Below are positions 44,465 through 53,170 of a DNA stretch of 64,000 bases, piece by piece. Within the stretch, counting starts at the first letter, position 1, and each line of letters opens with the position of its first letter. The DNA comes from JAWXCE01 sp034440495. GTDB lineage: Bacteria > Pseudomonadota > Alphaproteobacteria > Rhizobiales > Rhodomicrobiaceae. A program made the position numbers and the translations under genes. The stretch lies in assembly GCA_034440495.1 (NCBI GenBank), contig JAWXCE010000033.1, positions 4,855 through 68,854 of the forward strand, written 5' to 3'. The notes under the pieces are model-generated. The model worked only from the letters and a program-made list of their open reading frames with translations, was not told the DNA's origin and searched no databases.

Positions 44465-45244
44465 TTATGCGGGGCCGCCAAGTGCTTTTTCATCGCCGCG
44501 GCGGATCATGTCGAGGCGCTCTCCCGCCACGCTCCAGTTCACGACGTCAAACCATGCTTTCAGATATTCGGGGCGCCGGTTGCGGTAAGTCAGGTAATAA
44601 GCATGCTCCCACAAATCGTTGCCAATAAGCGCTAGCTTTTTGAGCGGAAGAACGCTATCCTGGGCGGCCGTGGTGATAATCTCCAGCCCGCTGCCTTTCG
44701 AATCGGTTACAAGAAACACCCAGCCTGAACCGAAATGCTTCTCCCCGGCCTCGATAAACTTTGCCTTAAACGTGTCCATGGACCCAAAAACGCGATTAAT
44801 TTCCTGCGCCAGCGTGCCGGACGCTGATTCAGCGCCGCCCGGCTGCATGATCTTCCAGAAAAGCTGGTGATTGGCGTGACCACCTGCATTGTTTTTGACA
44901 ATGGTGCGGATCGCCTCGGGGACTTTATCCAGACCGCGTAATAAATTTTCGATAGTTTGGCCTTGCAGTTCGGGGTGCGGCTTCAGCGCCTTGTTGAGTG
45001 CATCGACATACGCCTTGTGATGCTTGTCGTGATGCAATTGCACTGTTTCCGCGTCAATCACGGGCGCAAGCGCATCAAACTTATAAGGTAGTGGGGGCAG
45101 TTCATAGAGTGCGCCAGGCTTTACCGCAGTTGCAGCGTATAGAGAACCCGGCATCGCCGACATGGCGGCCATTGCAGCCGCGTTTTGCAGGATAGAGCGG
45201 CGATGTATCGAATCGCCGAACACGGTCTTTGTAATTAACGTCAT
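44465..45244 (-). CDS. Fe/Mn superoxide dismutase with export signal
   Basis: This 259-residue protein has an SOD core (ELPPLPYKFDALAP, LHHDKHHKAYVDALN, GGHANHQLFW, GSGWVFLV, NDLWEHAYYLTYRNRRPEYL). Metal ligands His/His/Asp/His are present. The N terminus is an extra 45 residues with RRSILQNAAAMAAMS, a twin-arginine-like leader, so the enzyme is probably periplasmic. ATG 45244 has GGAG nine bases upstream; the longer frame does not. Confidence 0.9.
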   Translation of the reverse strand: MTLITKTVFGDSIHRRSILQNAAAMAAMSAMPGSLYAATAVKPGALYELPPLPYKFDALAPVIDAETVQLHHDKHHKAYVDALNKALKPHPELQGQTIENLLRGLDKVPEAIRTIVKNNAGGHANHQLFWKIMQPGGAESASGTLAQEINRVFGSMDTFKAKFIEAGEKHFGSGWVFLVTDSKGSGLEIITTAAQDSVLPLKKLALIGNDLWEHAYYLTYRNRRPEYLKAWFDVVNWSVAGERLDMIRRGDEKALGGPA

Positions 45245-45272
45245 GATAATGCTCCGTTGTCGGATTGAGTTT

Positions 45273-46271
45273 TCAGCCGCCAGTATAGCCGCCGATGATT
45301 GGCAAGATTTCGCCTGTGATGTAGCTGGACATGGTCGGCGCCGCCAGAAACACATATGCGGGCGCGATCTCTTCCGGCTGGGCCGCGCGCTTCATGGGTG
45401 TTTTTGAGCCGAACTCTTCGATTTTTTCAGAGGGCTGGTCTGCCGGGTTTAACGGCGTCCAAACCGGCCCTGGCGCAACGCAGTTGACGCGGATGCCGCG
45501 CGGGATCAGGTGCGTGGCAAGGCTGCGGGTAAAAGCATGGATACCGCCTTTGGTCATGGAGTAATCGAGCAGGTTTTTGTTACCCATTAGCCCTGTCACG
45601 GAGCCAGTCATGATGATGGAGCTTTTCGGCTTCATGTGCGGTACGGCGGCCTGAGCCATATGGAAATAGCCGTACAGATTGGTTTTAAGCGTGCGGTTGA
45701 AATGCTCCTCAGTCAGATCGAGGAAATCGGCGACATGCTCCTGAAAAGCGGCGTTGTTGACAAGGATATCTATCCGGCCAAACTCGCCGACCACTCGCTC
45801 GACCGCCTCGAAGCAGAAATTGCGATGGCCGACGTCGCCCGCAAGCAATATGCAACGGCGCCCCTCAGCCTCGACCGCGCGCTTGGTCTCCTCCGCATCT
45901 TCATGTTCGTTGAGATACATAATGGCGACATCGGCGCCTTCGCGCGCGAAAAGCACCGCGACCGCTCGCCCAATTCCAGAATCGCCGCCGGTAATAACTG
46001 CGGCCATGTCCTGAAGTTTGCCAGAACCTCTGTAATCCGGCGCCTCCCACATCGGCTTCAAATGCATGTCCGCTTCGATGCCGGGTTTTTTCAGATGCTG
46101 GCCCGGAAAGCCTTCGGGATAATCGCGCTGGCCAGCTTGCATAGGTCTCGCAGAGTGGCTGTTGTTTGTCCCGCGTCGCTCTTTCGCATCGACCTCGTTC
46201 TGGATGTGCTGCTCGCTGCGGACAACGGCGCTGGTGTGATCGATTTCTTTCTGGTCAGGGTCTTTAGGCAT
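45273..46271 (-). CDS. Short-chain dehydrogenase/reductase (YghA-like)
   Basis: This 332-residue SDR has a long hydrophilic N-terminal extension before the Rossmann motif TGGDSGIGRAVA. NNAA and the Ser-Tyr-Lys triad (SVTGLMG..., YSMTKGG) are intact, and it ends in the SDR tail ITGEILPIIGGYTGG. The extension and sequence match the stress-linked YghA/GsiB-associated group. ATG 46271 has GAGGA upstream. It lies before sod in the same direction, 28 bases apart, so they may be co-transcribed. Confidence 0.86.
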   Translation of the reverse strand: MPKDPDQKEIDHTSAVVRSEQHIQNEVDAKERRGTNNSHSARPMQAGQRDYPEGFPGQHLKKPGIEADMHLKPMWEAPDYRGSGKLQDMAAVITGGDSGIGRAVAVLFAREGADVAIMYLNEHEDAEETKRAVEAEGRRCILLAGDVGHRNFCFEAVERVVGEFGRIDILVNNAAFQEHVADFLDLTEEHFNRTLKTNLYGYFHMAQAAVPHMKPKSSIIMTGSVTGLMGNKNLLDYSMTKGGIHAFTRSLATHLIPRGIRVNCVAPGPVWTPLNPADQPSEKIEEFGSKTPMKRAAQPEEIAPAYVFLAAPTMSSYITGEILPIIGGYTGG

Positions 46272-46526
46272 TGCGTCCTCAGTCTTTGAACATGGAAAAT
46301 CTAAAAATGAACGCTCTTTGCAGCCTCGATGTTCCTGACGCAACTGCCAGCAGGAAGGCATCGGGGCTACACAGCGGATCGAAATGACGCATTGATTATG
46401 TTTTCGTGCATCTAAAGCTCACTGCTACCTGTTGTATTCTGTAACAATGAATGTCCTTACCGCGAAAGGTAGGGACACTTAGCGCAAGCGCGCTGGCATC
46501 TAAGGGATATCAAACTGGAAAAATTT

Positions 46527-47441
46527 GTGGATCTTGAGCGCACCGTAAAGGGCGAGCGGCGCGCGCAGGTTGCCTTGTCAGCGCTGGAAACGGTTTGGTT
46601 TAACACCGGCACGCTTTGCAATATTGCCTGCATCAATTGCTATATCGAAAGCTCTCCACGCAACGACCGGCTGGCATACATCACTTATCAGGATTTTGAA
46701 GGCTATCTGGACGAGATTGCGCAGGAGGATTTTCCTGTAAAGCTTGTCGGCTTCACCGGCGGCGAACCGTTTATGAACCCGTATTTTATCCCCATTCTGC
46801 GCGAAACGCTTGCGCGCGGCTTTCAAACCCTGACGCTTACGAACGCCATGAAGCCCATGTGGCTGAAGAGGTTACAGCTTGCCGCGCTAATCGACGGGCA
46901 CGGCGAAAGGGCGCGCATCCGGGTCTCGCTGGATGATTGGCGTGAAAGCGTGCACGACGCCGAGCGCGGCGACGGCGCTTTTGGGAAAACACTCGAAGGT
47001 CTCGCGTGGCTTACAGCCAATGGCGCGACTGTGGAGGTCGCTGGGCGCTTTCTGGCGGGCGACAATGAACACGCAATGCGCGCTGGCTACGCGGGATTGT
47101 TTGCGCAGCGAGGGGTCGCCATTAATTGCAACGACGCGCAGGCGCTGGTGCTTTTGCCCGAGATGAGTCCGCTTGCCGATCCGCCCGAGATTACCGAGGC
47201 GTGCTGGAGCGTTCTGCATAAATCGCCCGATGATGTGATGTGCTCGAACTCGCGGATGGTTGTGAAGCGCAAAGGCGCGGCGCCTTCCGTCGTGGCCTGC
47301 ACGCTTTTGCCATATGATGAGCGCTTTGACTTCGGCCCGACCTTGAAAAGCGCAAGCAGGGCCACGCCTCTAGCCCACAAATATTGCTCGACATTCTGCG
47401 TGCTAGGCGGCGCCAATTGCGGCTCATCGCGCCAAACCTAA
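46527..47441 (+). CDS. Radical SAM protein with C-terminal Cys cluster
   Basis: This 304-residue radical SAM enzyme has the [4Fe-4S] motif C-x3-C-x2-C at residues 31, 35 and 38, followed by VGFTGGEPFMNP (SAM-binding GGE). Further cysteines near the end (TEACWSVLHKS, CSNSR, KYCSTFCVLGGANC) could hold an auxiliary cluster, as in SPASM or twitch domains. The start is GTG 46527. It leads a tight three-gene operon with a DUF2064 nucleotidyl/glycosyl-transferase and a phosphoesterase-like protein. The product is unknown. Confidence 0.82.
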   Translation: MDLERTVKGERRAQVALSALETVWFNTGTLCNIACINCYIESSPRNDRLAYITYQDFEGYLDEIAQEDFPVKLVGFTGGEPFMNPYFIPILRETLARGFQTLTLTNAMKPMWLKRLQLAALIDGHGERARIRVSLDDWRESVHDAERGDGAFGKTLEGLAWLTANGATVEVAGRFLAGDNEHAMRAGYAGLFAQRGVAINCNDAQALVLLPEMSPLADPPEITEACWSVLHKSPDDVMCSNSRMVVKRKGAAPSVVACTLLPYDERFDFGPTLKSASRATPLAHKYCSTFCVLGGANCGSSRQT

Positions 47442-47454
47442 CCGACTGGATGCT

Positions 47455-48141
47455 ATGCAGAACAAAGGGATAGCCATTTGCGTGATGTGCAAGCCGCCGC
47501 GCGTGGGCATTAGCAAAACTCGGCTGGCTGCGGAAATTGGCGCTCAAAACGCCGCAAGCCTTGCAGCCGCATTCCTTCTCGATGTTGCGGCGGTGGTGCT
47601 TGAAGCCGTCGCTACTAATAGCGCCCAGCCCTACGCTTTTTTTACCCCACCCGATGCAAGGGATGAAATACGGGGGCTAATGCCGGAGCCTTGGACGCTA
47701 CTTGCCGTGCGTGAAGCGGACGTTGGCGCGACAATGCATTCAGCTATTTGTACACTGCTGCAGGACGGGCATTCAGGCGTCATCATAATCGGCGCCGATC
47801 TACCGACGGTGCCCTTGTCCATTATTACGCAAGCAATTCAGATGCTTGTAGCGCTAGAGGCCGACGCCATAATTGGCCCTTCGGAGGACGGCGGATATTA
47901 CCTCATTGGCCTCAAGGCGCCTTGTTCAGCGCTGTTCGGCGAGATGCCCTGGAGCACGCCAGACGTGTTCGGCATCACCGTGGAACGAGCGCAGGCCGCC
48001 GGTCTTTCGCTCAAGCGTTTGCCTGTCTGGCATGACGTTGACGACGCGGCGTCGCTCGCCAGACTGCGCGAAGAACTTGCCTCAACGCCGCCAGACTGCG
48101 CCGCTCATACACGCCGTGCGCTTGCCGGGATCAGCGCATGA
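47455..48141 (+). CDS. DUF2064/TIGR04282-type glycosyltransferase-fold protein
   Basis: This 228-residue GT-A-like protein has VMCKPPRVGISKTRLA at the nucleotide site, IIGADLPTVP (the D-x-P-like metal motif), and PSEDGGYYLIGL near the sugar site. Members of the group are often labelled arsenosugar glycosyltransferases. It lies 13 bases after the radical SAM gene and overlaps the next as ATGA. Confidence 0.8.
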   Translation: MQNKGIAICVMCKPPRVGISKTRLAAEIGAQNAASLAAAFLLDVAAVVLEAVATNSAQPYAFFTPPDARDEIRGLMPEPWTLLAVREADVGATMHSAICTLLQDGHSGVIIIGADLPTVPLSIITQAIQMLVALEADAIIGPSEDGGYYLIGLKAPCSALFGEMPWSTPDVFGITVERAQAAGLSLKRLPVWHDVDDAASLARLREELASTPPDCAAHTRRALAGISA

Positions 48142-49115
48142 AACCGGGCCGAATCTGTCCCACGGATTATCATATTGACCCGGAAGTGTTCCGCCGTGAT
48201 CCCGATTTTGTTGCGGAAACGCTTTATGTGATTGGTGGCCTGTATGGCAACGCCTTCGCACTCGACGCAATCGAAGCCATGGCGGCCACCGAGCCGGGGC
48301 CGGTGACGATTGTGGTTAACGGCGACGCCCACTGGTTCGACGCGGAGCTTCATACTTTTCGAAGCCTTGATGCGAGGCTGGCGCGATATCCAGCCATATG
48401 CGGAAATGTCGAGCTTGAACTGGCGAGGACAGCCGATATTGGCGCGGGTTGCGGGTGCGCCTATCCTGAAACTGTTGACGATGGCGTGGTGGGGCGCTCT
48501 AACGCGATACTTGCAATTCTGGCTGGCATGATTTCAGGTGAGTGGGATATCAAGGCGCGCTTTGCCGCCCTGCCAAAAACGCTGATCGTACAGGTTGGGT
48601 CGGCGAAGGTCGCGATTGTTCACGGCGACGCATGGTCAGTCGCTGGATGGCGTTTTGCGCGGGAGGCGCTGGATGCTCCCGGCGCGAGCGCCGAGATTTC
48701 CTTATTGCGCCGAAAAACCGAGGCCGATGTGTTCGCCTCGACTCATACATGCGAGGCCGTCATGCGGCGCTTTTCCACAACATCGGGCGCAGCAGTTATC
48801 GCCAACAACGGAGCAGCCGGCATGTCGAATTTCGAGGGCGATAGACGCGGCGTCATCACCCGCATTGGAAGATCCCCGGGGCCAGTTCAAGCGCTTTCCG
48901 GCGCCCATGTGAAGAGCGTCCGCGTGGAGGCGATCCCTGTCGCCTTCGATCACGCGGCATTCCTCAGCCAATTTGATGCCACGTGGCAAGACGGTTCGCC
49001 CGCCGCCATTTCTTACCGAAACCGAATCGTCAACGGCACAGACATTTGCGTTGAAACTGCAATTCCAAATGCGGAATTTAACGTCACCAGCGCAAAGCTA
49101 AACGCCCGACGATAA
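48138..49115 (+). CDS. Calcineurin-like metallophosphoesterase-type protein
   Basis: This 325-residue protein has a degenerate metallophosphoesterase pattern: IGGLYGNAFALDAI (in place of D-x-H-G-N), VVNGDAHWFD (GD-x-x-H/D type), ICGNVELELA and a late VIVHGDAWSVAGW. A distinctive GCGCAYPE follows. Some metal ligands differ from the consensus, so activity is uncertain. It is the last gene of the radical SAM operon and overlaps the convergent nrsF by 32 bases. Confidence 0.65.
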   Translation: MKPGRICPTDYHIDPEVFRRDPDFVAETLYVIGGLYGNAFALDAIEAMAATEPGPVTIVVNGDAHWFDAELHTFRSLDARLARYPAICGNVELELARTADIGAGCGCAYPETVDDGVVGRSNAILAILAGMISGEWDIKARFAALPKTLIVQVGSAKVAIVHGDAWSVAGWRFAREALDAPGASAEISLLRRKTEADVFASTHTCEAVMRRFSTTSGAAVIANNGAAGMSNFEGDRRGVITRIGRSPGPVQALSGAHVKSVRVEAIPVAFDHAAFLSQFDATWQDGSPAAISYRNRIVNGTDICVETAIPNAEFNVTSAKLNARR

Positions 49116-49716
49116 ACCCCGCCGCCGCTACTATTGCGATAGCGAGCGAATACCAAACCACTACAAACAACGGCGAGTCATCAGGGCAGAAGATGCCGTA
49201 AAGAAAACCACCAATCGCGCCGCAGAATAAGCCAACTGCCGCGCCTGTAAGGCCGGGCCGCGTCGGTGCGCCATGCCTCAGGGCGATGAATGCGGCAAGG
49301 AAGGGCGCGGTGGCGAAAATCGGGATGAAGGTCATGCAACTGGTTGCGTTGCGGCCAAACATCCGGCCTGATGCGCCATCCGCACCCACGAGAACCAGAT
49401 CTGCCACCATGGCAGCCGCCAGAGCCGCTGCGGCTAAAAGCAGGTAGGTTGCGGGCACACTTGCTCCAGGTCTCGCCAGCGCGGTCACAACCGGAAAAGC
49501 AAGCGCTGCCAGACCGCCCATAATCAAAAGTTTGATTGGATACCATGGCGTGTTGATCGCGTCGGCAAAATCCGCGCGCGGCCCCAATACCGCCAGAAAA
49601 AGCCCAACGGCGACCGTAACGCCAGCCGCTTCCGCCAGACCGAACCTGTTTTCAACTGGTGAAGCCTGTTCACCCGCTTGCCGCGCCAAGCCATCGATTA
49701 AATCTTCAGTGCGCAT
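49084..49716 (-). CDS. nrsF: NrsF-type (DUF1109) membrane anti-sigma factor
   Basis: This 210-residue protein has six hydrophobic spans after a short cytoplasmic N terminus (MRTEDLIDGLARQ). The DUF1109 family holds SigF at the membrane until a stress signal. Two conserved-type cysteines are visible, in ATSCMTFIPI and GIFCPDDSP. I chose ATG 49716, one base after the sigF stop. Confidence 0.85.
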   Translation of the reverse strand: MRTEDLIDGLARQAGEQASPVENRFGLAEAAGVTVAVGLFLAVLGPRADFADAINTPWYPIKLLIMGGLAALAFPVVTALARPGASVPATYLLLAAAALAAAMVADLVLVGADGASGRMFGRNATSCMTFIPIFATAPFLAAFIALRHGAPTRPGLTGAAVGLFCGAIGGFLYGIFCPDDSPLFVVVWYSLAIAIVAAAGFIVGRLALRW

Positions 49717-49717
49717 T

Positions 49718-50302
49718 TCAACCTTTATCGCCAAATTTCTTCGCTAGCGCCGCCAGGGCGCGATGCACGTTTACTCGCACGGCGCCCTCCGTCATCGCGA
49801 AGCGCGCCGCAGCCTCTCCCGTCGACAGTCCGTCGACAAACATCGCCACCACGATCGATTTCTGCCTTTCTGGCAAAATCGTCGCCATGCGGATGATGTC
49901 TCTTGCAGGTAACTGCGTTTCGTCGGAGTCAGCCGCCAGTTCCTCGGAGTAATCGTCTATCGGCACGTGTAGTCTGCCGCCCCGACGCCTAAGTATATCA
50001 ATCGATTTGTAGCGAGTGATTGCTCTCACCCAAGGGCCGAGCAATTCATTCTCGTTCCACGTATGGCTTTTCAGGTGTATCGCCAGAAGCGTTTCCTGGA
50101 CGATATCCTCCACATCCGCGCCGCTTAACTGGGCGTTTGCCGCTGATCGCCGTGCGATTTGCCGGATGAACCGCGATAACTCATCCAGCAGCATGCGATA
50201 CGCCGCCTTGTCGCCTTGACGCGACGCTAACATTAGCCCCCGCCACCGCTCCTCAGTCACGCTTATGCGATCCTTCAACGAGATTTCGCTTTCGCTTTGC
50301 AT
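49718..50302 (-). CDS. sigF: ECF sigma factor, SigF-like
   Basis: This 194-residue ECF sigma factor has region 2 (DVEDIVQETLLAIHLKSHTW, PWVRAITRYKSIDILRRR) and region 4 (ILPERQKSIVVAMFVDGLSTGEAAARFAMTEGAVRVNVHRAL). Pairing with the DUF1109 gene matches the Caulobacter-type SigF-NrsF module, which responds to oxidants and heavy metals. It is divergent from the pentapeptide-J-domain gene. Confidence 0.9.
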   Translation of the reverse strand: MQSESEISLKDRISVTEERWRGLMLASRQGDKAAYRMLLDELSRFIRQIARRSAANAQLSGADVEDIVQETLLAIHLKSHTWNENELLGPWVRAITRYKSIDILRRRGGRLHVPIDDYSEELAADSDETQLPARDIIRMATILPERQKSIVVAMFVDGLSTGEAAARFAMTEGAVRVNVHRALAALAKKFGDKG

Positions 50303-50474
50303 AAGGTTACACGCCGTTAAAAATAAAGAGATATAAGCGCAGCTAGAGTAGCAACTTTATGTCACCGAAATGCACCGCCTCGACATTACACCGAGTCATA
50401 TCGAAAAAATGGAGCGCTGGTGAAGAAAATCGCTATATTTATAGAAATCGGATGGAACTTCCCAAGAGGGAGAT

Positions 50475-52094
50475 GTGACGCAAAATCATTCTCATATTCT
50501 ACGCGAAGGCGCACGCCCCTGGAATGAATGGCGCGCGACACATCCGGATATCACTCCGGATTTGCGGTACATTGAACTTTCGCTTGGGCAGAAACAATTG
50601 GGGCCAGTGAATGGCGGGCCGATTGATCTAAGCGGCGCGCTGTTATTCAAAGCCGATTTGCGCAACGCGACTCTGATAGAAGCGGATCTGCGCGGGGCGG
50701 AGCTTGTCGAAGCAGAATTTGGCGGCGCGCGGCTGGATAATGCCGATTTGCGCGGCGCCAAGCTCGTGGATTCCTCACTCATCGGCGCGGATTTCGCCCG
50801 AGCCAGGCTGGATGGCGCGGATTTAACCGGCGCTGACCTTACCAGCGCGCGCAATCTCTCGCAGGCGCAAATCAATGCCGCGGTCGGGGATATCACCACG
50901 CAGTTGCCGTTCGATCTGGTTATGCCGAAAAACTGGCTTTCGCCGCAATATGGCGCCGCTGGAGCCTTGTATCCGCAGCCGGACGTTGATGGCGCGTCAT
51001 CCCAAAAGGACAATTTGTATACAATCTTGGGGGCGCAAAAGTCCGATAGCGACGAGACCATACACGCTATCTATCGGGTTAAGGCAAAGTCGCTTCACCC
51101 CGATCTTAACCCGGGCAACCCGAAAGCTGGCGGTGCGTTTCGGCGCCTCACCTACGCCTACGCTATTTTGCGCGACCCTGTCCGCCGCAAGCGCTACGAC
51201 CGGGGCGAAATTGGGCCGGATGGGGAGGAGACGGAAGCATACCGCTATGCAGTCTGGCGCAGGGCGAGAATAGGGCGCTTGCGCGCTTACGCAGCTTTCA
51301 GCGCTGTGCTGGCTGCTATCACTTGCGGCGTCCTGCTGACCCAGTTTGACTTCACGCCTTCAAATACAACAGCACAAAGTGATGACCCGGGCCACGCATC
51401 CCAAGATGCTGGGAAAGTCATTAAACCGGATGATGAACAAACCGTCAGCAACGGCGCGTTTAGTCCAAAAATTCAATCGCGCATCGAGCCTTTGGATCAA
51501 ACTGCTTTGACGCCGCCTTCTGCTGCTAAAGATAGCCAATATGTGAAAGACGTCGAACCGGACAAGGCTTCGGCTGGCGAGCAAGATTTGGCCGAAACGG
51601 CTGAACAGGCGGCAATACAACCGCCAGTAGATCCTACTGAAAAAGCAGTCGTTACGCCGTTTCAGCCTGAAATGGGCGCTTTGAATGCGCAGACTGCGGT
51701 CACGGGCAATTTACCCGGCGAACAGGATGGCGCAAGCGCCAGCCGACAGAGCGAAAATGCGGCGCTCTCGCTCATTCTTATCTCTCCGCAGCCGACACTA
51801 AAGTTGGGTCCGCGGGCTGAAGTGGTGGTCGCGCCCTCGCCATTTATGAAAGTAAGAAAAGAGCCAGCTTTGCAGCCCTTGTCCATTTTTGACTCTGCTC
51901 CATCCATGTCGCCGCGTCTGCCCGCTTGCAAGCCTTCGGCAAAGCCGCTGCTTGCTTCTTTTAACTGGATTGGTAAATTCCGCGCTGACCAGGGCGTTTG
52001 TAACCCGCCGCGCCTTTCGCCGATAAAGCGAAGCGGTTCGCAAATCGATCGCAGACGGCTGCAGCGGTCTCCGTGGAAATCCGTTGCAAAGTAA
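50475..52094 (+). CDS. Pentapeptide-repeat / J-domain membrane protein
   Basis: This 539-residue protein begins at GTG 50475 with GAGGGAGA upstream. It opens with a short WNEWRATHP motif, then about 16 pentapeptide repeats (A-D-L-R-x type, residues 55-130). A J domain follows (residues 179-245) with an intact HPD at 208-210 and YAYAILRDPVRRKRYDRG. A basic stretch and one membrane span lie near residues 270-290, then a low-complexity tail of about 240 residues rich in Pro, Gln, Ala and Glu. The J domain should recruit DnaK. The combination is unusual. It is divergent from sigF. Confidence 0.82.
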   Translation: MTQNHSHILREGARPWNEWRATHPDITPDLRYIELSLGQKQLGPVNGGPIDLSGALLFKADLRNATLIEADLRGAELVEAEFGGARLDNADLRGAKLVDSSLIGADFARARLDGADLTGADLTSARNLSQAQINAAVGDITTQLPFDLVMPKNWLSPQYGAAGALYPQPDVDGASSQKDNLYTILGAQKSDSDETIHAIYRVKAKSLHPDLNPGNPKAGGAFRRLTYAYAILRDPVRRKRYDRGEIGPDGEETEAYRYAVWRRARIGRLRAYAAFSAVLAAITCGVLLTQFDFTPSNTTAQSDDPGHASQDAGKVIKPDDEQTVSNGAFSPKIQSRIEPLDQTALTPPSAAKDSQYVKDVEPDKASAGEQDLAETAEQAAIQPPVDPTEKAVVTPFQPEMGALNAQTAVTGNLPGEQDGASASRQSENAALSLILISPQPTLKLGPRAEVVVAPSPFMKVRKEPALQPLSIFDSAPSMSPRLPACKPSAKPLLASFNWIGKFRADQGVCNPPRLSPIKRSGSQIDRRRLQRSPWKSVAK

Positions 52095-52164
52095 AATCAG
52101 CGTGTCTGTGGCGGCGATGGCAGGCATTCAGGCTACTGGCACCCCAGCCGCAAATAAAGCCGCA

Positions 52165-53025
52165 CTATTGCCGCCGTTCCATGGTGAAATTCGAGTAGCA
52201 GTCGCGGCTGGGCAAATTAGATTTGCCCGTCATGGCGTCGCCCAGCGCCTCGCCAAGGTTCACGCCCTCGTCTTTCTCCCGCACGCCGACCATAATGACG
52301 GGACGCTGCCAGCTTGTGTCGCCTTTGTCGGCGCTGGCGCATGTGCCCTTATATTGGCCGAGGTTGAGTTGCCAGACCAATGCACCCTCGCCGCGCGCCG
52401 TCGCCAGCCAGCCGCCCGCTGTCAGCGCCCGTCGCGCCGCACGACCGGACTCCTCCACGACATCGCCCTCCTGGCTCGCCACGCCGACGCCGATCACGTC
52501 CGCCGAACGGCCAATGCCTGTGCGAAAATCATCTGAGAACAGCGCCTGCACCTCCGCATCCGCCAGCGTGCGGCCATCGCGCGCCAGATGTTTGTCGTCC
52601 TTGCGCGCCCATGTGTATTCCTTGGGCAGCACGGCGACATCGAACGCGGCGCGACGTCCACCCGCATCCACGCCATTGATCGGGAACACCACCGCCTCAC
52701 CCCAGCGTTGCGTCGTCACCTCCACCTTTGGCGGCTCCACGGCGGCGGATTTGACAGGCTCCACGATTGCGACAGGAGGCGGCGCTGGCGGAAACCATTC
52801 GTCGATCAATCGCGGATTTGTCGCGACAACTACGGCCCCGGTAGTCACTACCACGCCCGCAGTCACGGTGCTGGCGGTCGCCACCGTGTTTGCCTTTATG
52901 AGCGTAACGAGAAGGTCTATACGCTCGCGCCACGTATCGACCTTGTCATACCAGTCGTAAACGCGCTTCACCGTTCCGAATCGCTCTTTCTTCGGCGCCG
53001 CGTTATCTCCGTCTTGCGTGCTCAT
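52165..53025 (-). CDS. Membrane-anchored protein of unknown function
   Basis: This 286-residue protein has a cytoplasmic N terminus with KRVYDWYDKVDTWRERID, one membrane span (TASTVTAGVVVTTGAVVV) and a Pro-rich linker (FPPAPPPVAIVEPV). The globular outer domain has two Cys (KGTCASAD, SRDCYSN). The outer part contains AVLPKEYTWARKDDKH. No family recognised. It is divergent from the aminotransferase. Confidence 0.65.
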   Translation of the reverse strand: MSTQDGDNAAPKKERFGTVKRVYDWYDKVDTWRERIDLLVTLIKANTVATASTVTAGVVVTTGAVVVATNPRLIDEWFPPAPPPVAIVEPVKSAAVEPPKVEVTTQRWGEAVVFPINGVDAGGRRAAFDVAVLPKEYTWARKDDKHLARDGRTLADAEVQALFSDDFRTGIGRSADVIGVGVASQEGDVVEESGRAARRALTAGGWLATARGEGALVWQLNLGQYKGTCASADKGDTSWQRPVIMVGVREKDEGVNLGEALGDAMTGKSNLPSRDCYSNFTMERRQ

Positions 53026-53170
53026 GGATCGCCCCCGCTAACCAGTTTGATGCAATCTAATACAAACCGGGTCGCGCTGCCATGCCCGGTTTTGAAGGGA
53101 GAAGACGATTTTTCCTTGCGCGGCTTGCAGGCGCTATTTAGCGTGCGTCTACAGTTTTCAGGAGAATTCC

